Assembly: GCA_017883355.1 (NCBI GenBank)
Contig: JADGNS010000030.1
Coordinates: 1 to 12,957, forward strand
Source of the DNA: Candidatus Solibacter sp.
Lineage (GTDB): Bacteria > Acidobacteriota > Terriglobia > Bryobacterales > Bryobacteraceae
Direction of reading: 5' to 3'
DNA: 12,957 nucleotides
This document shows positions 1 to 6,506 of this stretch, in pieces; position 1 is the stretch's first letter, and each line of letters starts with the position of its first letter. The notes under the pieces are model-generated. The model saw only the letters and a program-made list of their open reading frames with translations. It did no database searches and was not told the DNA's origin. A program made the translations under genes and the position numbers.

Positions 1-458
1 ATGGAGCGCGCGAACGGAACCAGCAGATTGCCGTCGACCACCAGCAGTCCGGTGCCACCACCATCGTCCCAGGCGGTTACCCGACCGATGGATTCGCCGC
101 TGCGCCGGTCCACCACTTCGCAGCCGATGAGATCGCTCTGGAAGTACTCGCCCTCATCGAGCGCCGTCCGCTGGCTGGCCGGGATGCGCACTTCGCGGCC
201 GTACAAGCTCTCGGCATCGGAGATGGTATCCACACCGCGGAACTTGAAAACCAGCGTGCCGCCGTGAAACCAGGTGGTTTCGATATGGTATTTCTCGCCC
301 CCGGCGGGCCCCCCGGGGGCCAAGAGGAAAACTTCCTGCAAAGCCTGATACCGTTCCGGCTTGCTACTGAGCATCACCGCCGTCACTTCGCCCCGGTTGC
401 CTCGCGTCTTGCCGAGTTGGGCGATGGCGACCCAGGCGGTTTCCGGCTCGCTACTCAA
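1..458 (-). CDS. rimM: 16S rRNA processing protein RimM (C-terminus cut by window edge)
   Basis: RimM binds the 30S head near ribosomal protein S19 and helps late 16S rRNA maturation; it acts in the cytoplasm. The reading frame gives 152 codons before running off the window. It begins with the family's strand signature (residues 8-30, [12 protein letters not shown] then RGEV) and carries the domain-joining motif EYFQSDLIG (104-112) followed by a PRC-barrel stretch. Full-length RimM is about 170 residues, so only a short tail is missing. The chosen start is TTG at 458-456. It lies inside the khpA stop region and gives an 8-base overlap; no in-frame ATG precedes the conserved N-terminus. Expression is therefore probably coupled to khpA. 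The neighbours fit the standard rpsP-khpA-rimM-trmD-rplS order; trmD and rplS would lie beyond position 1. The family call is firm; the start codon is inferred. Confidence 0.93.
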   Translation of the reverse strand, partial: MSSEPETAWVAIAQLGKTRGNRGEVTAVMLSSKPERYQALQEVFLLAPGGPAGGEKYHIETTWFHGGTLVFKFRGVDTISDAESLYGREVRIPASQRTALDEGEYFQSDLIGCEVVDRRSGESIGRVTAWDDGGGTGLLVVDGNLLVPFARS

Positions 459-681
459 GGATTTCCAGCGTGAACCGGCGATTCAGCTTCATTCCCGCCG
501 CTCCGAGAATGGTGCGGATGGAGCGTGCGGTCCGGCCCTGCTTGCCGATCACCTTCCCAAGATCGCTCGGGGCCACGCGCAATTCGAGCACGGTGACCTG
601 TTCACCCGCCACCTCGCGGACCACGACCTCTTCCGGGATGTCAACCAGAGCCTTCGCGATATCTTCAACCAACTGTTTCAT
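451..681 (-). CDS. khpA: KhpA-type KH-domain RNA-binding protein
   Basis: This 76-residue protein is a single type II KH domain. The GxxG RNA-contact loop is visible as [12 protein letters not shown] (residues 45-56), preceded by the usual [14 protein letters not shown] N-terminus. KhpA homologues bind many RNAs and, in firmicutes, pair with KhpB (Jag/EloR) in cell-division and envelope control; that role is family knowledge and is not shown here. Length is typical (75-80 residues). The ATG at 681-679 has a strong Shine-Dalgarno (GGGGAGG, 8 bases upstream). The gene lies between rpsP and rimM, its most conserved position, and its last codons overlap the rimM start. The 99-base gap to rpsP is long for this operon and contains two small hairpins. 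Confidence 0.95.
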   Translation of the reverse strand: MKQLVEDIAKALVDIPEEVVVREVAGEQVTVLELRVAPSDLGKVIGKQGRTARSIRTILGAAGMKLNRRFTLEILE

Positions 682-728
682 TCACCCCGCCTCCCCAGAC
701 TTCATGGTAACCGAACCCGTTGATCCAC

Positions 729-741
729 TTGCCAGCGGCAA
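729..741. other. Small perfect hairpin in rpsP-khpA spacer
   Basis: TTGCC-AGC-GGCAA forms a perfect 5-bp stem with a 3-base loop. It sits in the 99-base spacer between the rpsP stop and the khpA start, about 50 bases before the khpA ATG. No U-run follows on the minus strand, so it is not a classical terminator. It may be an mRNA processing or regulatory hairpin, or chance in GC-rich DNA. Confidence 0.3.
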
Positions 742-764
742 CTTGCGCAGGGGTTCGATTCCTT

Positions 765-775
765 ACGCTTCGCGT
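765..775. other. Second small hairpin just after rpsP
   Basis: ACGC-TTC-GCGT forms a 4-bp stem with a triloop (GAA in the minus-strand RNA), five bases after the rpsP stop codon. It is too weak to call a terminator alone. Together with the hairpin at 729-741 it may mark a processing site within the operon mRNA. Confidence 0.22.
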
Positions 776-780
776 CCGGT

Positions 781-1038
781 CTAGATCGCCGGTTCCGCGG
801 CCACGGGAGGGTTCTTTTCCACCAGGCTCTTGACGGTGTCCGAAAGCTGGGCGCCGTTCTTGACCCAGTGCTCGATGCGATCATGCTTCAGCATGACCTT
901 CTTCGGCGAGGTGAGCGGGTTGTAGTGTCCCACTACTTCCAGATCGCGGCCGTCGCGGGCGCGCTCCTTCTCAATCACAACCACACGATAGAACGGCTTC
1001 TTCTTCTTGCCAAACCGCGATAGGCGAATCATCAACAT
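781..1038 (-). CDS. rpsP: 30S ribosomal protein S16
   Basis: S16 is a core small-subunit protein that binds 16S rRNA early in 30S assembly. The 85-residue product has the hallmark N-terminus IRLSRFGKKKKPFYRVVV (residues 4-21) and the downstream YNPL motif (residues 59-62 of the family-typical region VVGHYNPL). Length matches the family (80-90). The ATG at 1038-1036 has a GGAG Shine-Dalgarno five bases upstream; an alternative ATG two codons later would place that site 11 bases away, so the first is preferred. The C-terminus is short and ends in an alanine/proline-rich tail (PPVAAEPAI). It follows ffh after 61 bases and precedes khpA, as in many bacteria. Confidence 0.97.
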   Translation of the reverse strand: MLMIRLSRFGKKKKPFYRVVVIEKERARDGRDLEVVGHYNPLTSPKKVMLKHDRIEHWVKNGAQLSDTVKSLVEKNPPVAAEPAI

Positions 1039-1099
1039 GAATACTCCAATGTGGGGCCGGTCACATTTCGAGAATGACCTGCCCGAACCTTTCCCAAAT

Positions 1100-2464
<1,365 letters not shown>

Positions 2465-2520
2465 GAAAATAGACCAACCCCGCAAGGGTATCCGTGCGTG
2501 GGACCTTGTGGAGTCTTCCT

Positions 2521-2526
2521 ATTATA
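2521..2526 (-). promoter_or_regulatory. Candidate -10 element upstream of ffh
   Basis: The minus strand reads TATAAT here, a perfect sigma70 -10 hexamer, 56 bases before the ffh ATG in the 66-base gap after the cold-shock gene. No acceptable -35 lies 16-18 bases upstream (that position reads TCCCGC), and no TGn extension is present. It may start an ffh-rpsP-khpA-rimM transcript. The implied leader is about 50 bases and could pair CAAGG with CCTTG, a 5-bp stem. Confidence 0.35.
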
Positions 2527-2530
2527 GCTG

Positions 2531-2965
2531 TTATTCGGCGGCCGCGGGAGCCGCCGGGGGCGGGATGCGCAGGCTGCTGGCCGCCATCTTCCCGGTACGG
2601 TCCATACCCAGCTCGTAGAGCACACGGGTGCCCGGCCGAAGGTCCGTGGCCAGGCCTTCCGAGAGGCGGGAGACGTGGAAAAAGATATCCCTTCCCCCAT
2701 CGTCGGGGCGCAGGAACCCGAAGCCCTTGGCTTCGAAGTAGGTCACCACGCTTCCGCTCTGTTCGCCGGTCGGGGCTTCGCCCGTGGCATCTCCGGTGGC
2801 GGCGGCGGGAGTCGCCGGCCGGCTGGTCTTGTCGCCGACTCCCTGCTTCACTAACTGCAGATCGGCCTCCGACCAATTCGCGGGCGGTTTGGTCTCGGAT
2901 GGCATCTTGAGGTCCGGATTGCGCTTGCGGGCCTCTTCAAATAACCGTTTCTGGCTTGCGTTCAA
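2531..2965 (-). CDS. Cold-shock-domain protein with N-terminal extension
   Basis: The product has 144 residues. Residues 71-134 form a cold-shock (CspA-like OB-fold) domain with both nucleic-acid-binding motifs: RNP1 KGFGFLRP (80-87) and RNP2 DIFFHVS (93-99). Such domains bind single-stranded RNA or DNA. Unlike 65-70-residue Csp proteins, this one has a 70-residue N-terminal extension. Its first part is charged and helical-looking (QKRLFEEARKRNPDLK); a low-complexity Ala/Thr/Gly linker (about 48-68) follows, and the C-terminus is an Ala/Pro tail. The start is TTG at 2965-2963, chosen because GAGGA lies nine bases upstream; the alternative ATG at 2905 lacks a clear ribosome site. It lies 26 bases after the Tudor-like gene and 66 bases before ffh. 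The role is inferred from the domain only; it might be an RNA chaperone. Confidence 0.85.
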   Translation of the reverse strand: MNASQKRLFEEARKRNPDLKMPSETKPPANWSEADLQLVKQGVGDKTSRPATPAAATGDATGEAPTGEQSGSVVTYFEAKGFGFLRPDDGGRDIFFHVSRLSEGLATDLRPGTRVLYELGMDRTGKMAASSLRIPPPAAPAAAE

Positions 2966-2991
2966 CGAAAGTGTCCTCGAAATCCTGCGTG

Positions 2992-3222
2992 CTATGCCGT
3001 GGCGGGCACGACGATCTTCTTCTTGCGCGTGCCCTTCTTCTCGATGGGAGCCGCGCGGTCGCTCTTCTTCAAACTGCCCATCACCAGCGTGGTGACAAAC
3101 TTCTTCTCGCCGTGATCGTCAAATTTAATGACGATTCGTTCCTCATTGCTGGATAGAACCTGCCCCAACCCGAACTTCAGATGCTCGACTTGGGCGCCCT
3201 GGGAATACGTGTTAGAAGCCAT
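2992..3222 (-). CDS. Small Tudor-like protein resembling the UvrD/PcrA C-terminal domain
   Basis: This is a 76-residue basic protein. Residues 9-47 follow the pattern of the Tudor/SH3-like barrel at the C-terminus of UvrD/PcrA helicases: VEHLKFGLGQVL, then IVIKFDDHGEKKFV, i.e. a H-x-KFG-x-G-x-V turn followed by an alternating strand and a K-K-F motif. In PcrA/UvrD this domain contacts RNA polymerase; that is family knowledge, and here the domain stands alone. Residues 48-76 are a lysine/arginine-rich tail (KKGTRKKKIVV) suited to nucleic-acid contact. The ATG at 3222-3220 has AGGA five bases upstream. An upstream in-frame start would give 117 residues, but the added 41 look non-coding and contain the promoter region. 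It probably leads the cold-shock gene 26 bases downstream. The fold call rests on motif resemblance only. Confidence 0.75.
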   Translation of the reverse strand: MASNTYSQGAQVEHLKFGLGQVLSSNEERIVIKFDDHGEKKFVTTLVMGSLKKSDRAAPIEKKGTRKKKIVVPATA

Positions 3223-3323
3223 AGATGTCCTAAGGTTTACTCCTCGGATGTATTGCTGGAGGTATGACGTGCCGGCTTGAAGTGAATGGTGTGCTCGGAC
3301 AGTTGTACCACAATGATGTTTGC

Positions 3324-3352
3324 ATCTTAGCAAATCAGGGGCCATTTGTCGA
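3324..3352 (-). promoter_or_regulatory. Extended -10 sigma70 promoter for the Tudor-like gene
   Basis: On the minus strand TCGACA (3352-3347, 5/6 match to TTGACA) is followed after exactly 17 bases by TAAGAT (3329-3324, 4/6). A TGC directly before the -10 supplies the TGn extended element. The predicted start is near 3317, giving a leader of about 95 bases before the ATG at 3222. It probably drives the Tudor-like and cold-shock genes, and perhaps ffh. Prediction is from sequence only. Confidence 0.45.
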
Positions 3353-3360
3353 GCGCACGG

Positions 3361-3404
3361 TGCAAGGTGTCAAGGTTTAAATACAGTGGACCCTGCCCCT
3401 TCCC
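3361..3404. other. Non-coding tail after peroxidase gene
   Basis: This 44-base stretch separates the peroxidase stop codon from the upstream promoter region of the Tudor-like gene. It contains a short direct repeat (CAAGGTGTCAAGGT) and an AT-rich core with TTTAAA. I see no stable hairpin with a U-run, so no terminator can be called. It could be a copy of a dispersed non-coding repeat. Confidence 0.2.
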
Positions 3405-4457
3405 TTAATCCCCTTCGATCGGCTTCGGAGTCTTGCCGGTGCTCTTGGGCAACTCGGGCCGTTTGATGTAGTCCGCGGGAATCTCGCCGGTCAGGCATTT
3501 CATCCAGCTCTCGATGGATTGGATATCGGCGTCGCTCAACGTCTTGCCCACCTGATATTCCGACATCTTCGCAATGGCTTCCTTCAGAGTGGCGATCTTG
3601 CCGTCGTGGAAGTATGGACCGGTCTTTTCGATGTTGCGAAGCGAAGGCACCTTGAACATGAACTTGTCCGCCTCGTTCCTGGTCACTTTGGAACGGCCCG
3701 GATCGGAAGTGTCCGGCCACGGCTTCACAACTCCGATTTTTTGGTACATGCTGCCGCCCAGGAGCGCGCCCGCGTGGCAGGTCTGGCATCCGGAGGCCAC
3801 GAAAGTATGGAAGCCTGCATTTTCTGCCGCGGTAAGGGCAGTCTGGTCGCCCTTCAGAAACTTGTCCCAGCGCGCCGGCGTGATCAGTTTGCGCTCAAAC
3901 GCTCCGATCGCCTTGCCCATGTTGTCGTACGTAACCGGATCCTTATCGTTGGGGAAAGCCTTCTTGAAAGCGTCCACGTATTCGGGCATCGACTTCAGCA
4001 CCGCGATCACCTGCTTGTCGGACGTCATGGCCATCTCGACCGGATTCAGCACCGGACCTTTGGCTTGTTCTTCGACGTCCCTGGCGCGGCCATCCCAAAA
4101 CTGTACGAAATGGAGGGCAGCATTGTAGACGGTCTGGGAGTTGCGGTCGCCTTTCTGCCCCTTGTGGCCGCTCGAAGTCGCCTGATTGTCCACGCCGTAC
4201 TGCGTCAGGTCGTGGCAACTGTTGCACGAAAGTTTCTGGCTCTTCGACAGCCTCGGGTCGTAGAAAAGTATCCTGCCCAGCGTGACTTTCTCCTCGGCGA
4301 TCGGCTCTTTCGCCATCGCCGCCTCCGGCAACGGAGCATAAGCCTTCAACATCGCTGGGTCGATTGTCGCCGACTGGGTTCCGCTGTTGGCGCAGCCCAG
4401 CAACAGCGCCAACATGCTTACCACCGTTCCCAACAAAAGATATCCGGACCGTTTCAT
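3405..4457 (-). CDS. Diheme cytochrome c peroxidase, lipoprotein
   Basis: This bacterial diheme peroxidase reduces H2O2 to water with electrons from small c-type cytochromes or cupredoxins, outside the cytoplasmic membrane. The 350-residue product starts with a lipoprotein signal (lipobox LLGC, Cys22). Two heme c sites are visible: CNSCH (78-82) and CQTCH (224-228). Other family landmarks are WDGRA (121-125), NPVEM (138-142), GH (97-98, the distal His of the peroxidatic heme), FKVPSLRN (268-275) and Met298 in KMSEYQVG (the usual axial ligand of the electron-transfer heme). Every expected ligand is present, so it should be active. Length suits the family plus a leader. The ATG at 4457-4455 has GGAGGA seven bases upstream; the longer frame adds 17 residues before the signal. 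It has its own promoter and no partner cytochrome nearby. Confidence 0.95.
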   Translation of the reverse strand: MKRSGYLLLGTVVSMLALLLGCANSGTQSATIDPAMLKAYAPLPEAAMAKEPIAEEKVTLGRILFYDPRLSKSQKLSCNSCHDLTQYGVDNQATSSGHKGQKGDRNSQTVYNAALHFVQFWDGRARDVEEQAKGPVLNPVEMAMTSDKQVIAVLKSMPEYVDAFKKAFPNDKDPVTYDNMGKAIGAFERKLITPARWDKFLKGDQTALTAAENAGFHTFVASGCQTCHAGALLGGSMYQKIGVVKPWPDTSDPGRSKVTRNEADKFMFKVPSLRNIEKTGPYFHDGKIATLKEAIAKMSEYQVGKTLSDADIQSIESWMKCLTGEIPADYIKRPELPKSTGKTPKPIEGD

Positions 4458-4491
4458 CGTTTGATCCTCCGTAACAATGCCTGACGACGCC

Positions 4492-4520
4492 AGTATAATC
4501 CCGGGCAATCTGAATTTCCA
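4492..4520 (-). promoter_or_regulatory. Sigma70-like promoter of the peroxidase gene
   Basis: The minus strand reads TGGAAA (4520-4515, 4/6) then, 17 bases on, TATACT (4497-4492, 5/6). The predicted start near 4485 gives a leader of about 28 bases that includes the GGAGGA ribosome site. The promoter lies in the 120-base gap downstream of the sulfatase, so the peroxidase is probably transcribed separately. A GGTTCGGTT tandem pair (about 4530-4549) just upstream could be an operator, but this is only a visual repeat. Confidence 0.45.
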
Positions 4521-4577
4521 GCGCTCCAGGTTCGGTTGGTTCGGTTAGGCACACAGGCAGGACCGCCACGACCACCG

Positions 4578-5972
4578 CTAGCGGGCGTTGGCGTCAACCA
4601 CCGGCTCACGCGGCGAGATGCCATCCGCCGGATTGACCTTGGCTCCCGGCGGCGCCGCCACGCGGCCCCTGAGCAGCGGGTCATTGGTCCGCTTCATCCA
4701 GCCGTCAAGACGTCCGCGCATTTCATCCAGCATCGGGGAGGACTTGCCGCCCGCTGCAAGGTTGCACTGCTCGGCCGGATCGAACACCAGGTCGTATAAT
4801 TCTTCCGTGCCCAGCGTCTGCTGCTTCCAGCCATGCTCGAGCCACAGGCTCTTGCTCGGGCTGTCGTCGCAGTTCGGCAGCACCGGCGTATGCCGGTCGC
4901 CATACCGCCGGATGTATTTGTAGCGTTGCGTGCGAACCGCCCGCGCCGGCTCGTACGAAGCGTGATAGTTGACCTCCGCGAAAACCTCGTCGTGGATCTC
5001 CTTCGACCGTCCTTCGAGAACCGGTATCAGCGATCGCCCCTCCAGCCAGGCTGGCGGCTGGATCTTCAGCCATTCGCAGAGAGTTGGGAACAGGTCGATA
5101 TGGGAGACCATCGCATCGCAGATCTTGCCGCCTCCGTACACGCCCGGGCCGCGCAAGATCAGAGACACGCCCCATCCCGTGTCGGTGAGATTGCACTTCA
5201 TCCTCGGGAAGGCAAGACCATGATCGGTGGTACTGATCACAAGCGTGTTTTCCGCCAGGCCGTTACGCGCCAGGGCTTCCAGAACCTGCCCGATGCCGCG
5301 GTCCAGATTCCGCGCGCTGGCATGGAACGCCGCCATGTCCGCGCGCGTGGCGGGCGTGTCCATCATGGGTGCGGGCGGCTGGATGTACCGTGGGTCGTCC
5401 TCGGGTGTTGGTTTCGGATACTCCCGGTGCGTCTCGAAGAAGCCCACATCGAGGAAGAACGCCTCCGCCGGTTTGCCGTCAAGGAACGCTGCCGCCAGGG
5501 GAGCCACGTCCGCCGCTTGCGTGCTGGCAGGCCGCAGGATCTCGTCATAGCCGATCTGTTCCGGTTTCGCCGCCACGTGCTGCAAGCCGGCAAGAACCGA
5601 ACGATAACCTGCCGCTCGCAGGGTGTGAACCATGTGGCGCCGGTAATCGGTCATGGAGAAGCCCCGATGCGCCAGCCCGAGCATCCCGTTCCGATGGGCG
5701 CATTGCCCCGTGAGCAACGATGCCCGGCTCGGCGAGCAGGTCGGCGCGGCACTGAACGCCCGCCGGAACACAACTCCTTCGGCCGCCAGCCGGTGCAGAT
5801 TCGGCGTCGGTACAGGATACCCATACGGGGAAAGGTAGCGGCCGGAATCGTGCGAGTGCAGGTAGACAATATGGAGCGGCCTGGCACGCCCCGCCGGCGC
5901 CTGGCCCGCTACCAGCGGCGCCGCCGCCAGGTTCGCCAGGAATCCCCGCCTTGAGTCGTGACGATCGGGCAT
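4578..5972 (-). CDS. Tat-exported sulfatase (formylglycine type)
   Basis: The 464-residue product is a type I sulfatase of the alkaline-phosphatase superfamily, which hydrolyses sulfate esters. The N-terminus SRRGFLANLAAAPLVAG (7-23) is a twin-arginine signal, so the protein should be exported folded. The maturation motif is CSPSRASLLTG (79-89): Cys79 would become formylglycine, with Pro81 and Arg83 matching CxPxR. Metal-site residues appear as HDSG (41-44), TTDHG (248-252) and Lys259. The first element reads His-Asp instead of the usual Asp-Asp, a variant I believe also occurs in related bacterial sulfatases. Length is normal. The ATG at 5972-5970 has GGGAGG 11 bases upstream, somewhat far. 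It follows the YkgJ-like gene by 27 bases. The substrate cannot be read from sequence; no formylglycine-generating enzyme or glycan genes are adjacent. Confidence 0.93.
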   Translation of the reverse strand: MPDRHDSRRGFLANLAAAPLVAGQAPAGRARPLHIVYLHSHDSGRYLSPYGYPVPTPNLHRLAAEGVVFRRAFSAAPTCSPSRASLLTGQCAHRNGMLGLAHRGFSMTDYRRHMVHTLRAAGYRSVLAGLQHVAAKPEQIGYDEILRPASTQAADVAPLAAAFLDGKPAEAFFLDVGFFETHREYPKPTPEDDPRYIQPPAPMMDTPATRADMAAFHASARNLDRGIGQVLEALARNGLAENTLVISTTDHGLAFPRMKCNLTDTGWGVSLILRGPGVYGGGKICDAMVSHIDLFPTLCEWLKIQPPAWLEGRSLIPVLEGRSKEIHDEVFAEVNYHASYEPARAVRTQRYKYIRRYGDRHTPVLPNCDDSPSKSLWLEHGWKQQTLGTEELYDLVFDPAEQCNLAAGGKSSPMLDEMRGRLDGWMKRTNDPLLRGRVAAPPGAKVNPADGISPREPVVDANAR

Positions 5973-5999
5973 GATGATCCAAACCTCCCCGGCTCCTGC

Positions 6000-6506
6000 C
6001 TACCGCTTGAAGCCCATTTCATCCTTGAACGCTTCCAGCGAATTATAGACGATCGGGCAGTAGCACGCGCGGTCGATCAGTTCCCACATGCGGCTGGCGA
6101 TCGACCCGTTGCCGCGTACTACGTGCGGGAATTTCTGGCAACCCTCCGGGCGCGCGTCGTAGACCGTACACTCGTTGCCGCTCAGAAATACGCAGCCGGT
6201 CTTGGGGTCGCGTTGCAGAATCAGCCCCTCTTCTTCGCTTTTCACCACGTATTCCGCCATGATGCGCGCGGGCTTGACGTGGAGATGTTTGGCCAGGCGC
6301 TCCACGTCGCGCTCCGTCACCTTGGCCGTCGCCACCCGGCAGCAATTGGCGCACTCCAGGCAATCCATCGAATCTTCGATACCCTCGGCAATCCGCCGCA
6401 GAATGCGGTCCGAGTGATCGAAACTCTTCATGTGCTTGCGGAAGCGTTCGTTCTCCGGGCGCTTCTTTTCGCCCAGCAGTTTGATCTGAACCAGGTCGGT
6501 CAGCAC
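6000..6506 (-). CDS. YkgJ-family cysteine-cluster protein
   Basis: This 168-residue cytoplasmic protein has the YkgJ pattern: CLECANCC (Cys49, 52, 55, 56), then Cys105, Cys113, Cys123 in EGCQKFPH, and a final CYCP (Cys148, Cys150). Nine cysteines in this arrangement imply a bound metal, zinc or iron-sulfur; the family is annotated as a putative zinc- or iron-chelating domain and its role is not established. The start is GTG at 6506-6504, directly after the phosphatase TAA with no base between. No good Shine-Dalgarno is seen, so translation probably depends on re-initiation. An ATG at 6431 is possible, but the N-terminus MLTDLVQIKLLGEKK looks like authentic protein. It is followed by the sulfatase 27 bases on. 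The family call is firm, the function unknown. Confidence 0.88.
   Translation of the reverse strand: MLTDLVQIKLLGEKKRPENERFRKHMKSFDHSDRILRRIAEGIEDSMDCLECANCCRVATAKVTERDVERLAKHLHVKPARIMAEYVVKSEEEGLILQRDPKTGCVFLSGNECTVYDARPEGCQKFPHVVRGNGSIASRMWELIDRACYCPIVYNSLEAFKDEMGFKR

Noticed and set aside
745..775. tRNA-like T-arm (GGTTCGATTCC) on the plus strand
   Set aside because: The putative T-stem pairs poorly, with G-U pairs and one mismatch. No acceptor stem, anticodon arm or D-arm can be fitted around it.
2465..2530. SRP RNA or another small RNA gene beside ffh
   Set aside because: The 66-base gap lacks the conserved SRP RNA tetraloop domain and is better explained as a leader.
3223..3345. Upstream extension of the Tudor-like gene to 117 residues
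   Set aside because: The extra residues show no family similarity, overlap the predicted promoter, and the internal ATG has a good ribosome site.
3345..3373. Perfect TTGACA (3373-3368, minus strand) as a -35 element
   Set aside because: No acceptable -10 lies 16-18 bases downstream; the TCGACA/TAAGAT pair is better placed.
4833..5954. 373-codon plus-strand open frame opposite the sulfatase
   Set aside because: Arg-rich and motif-free; it is the shadow of a well-supported gene.
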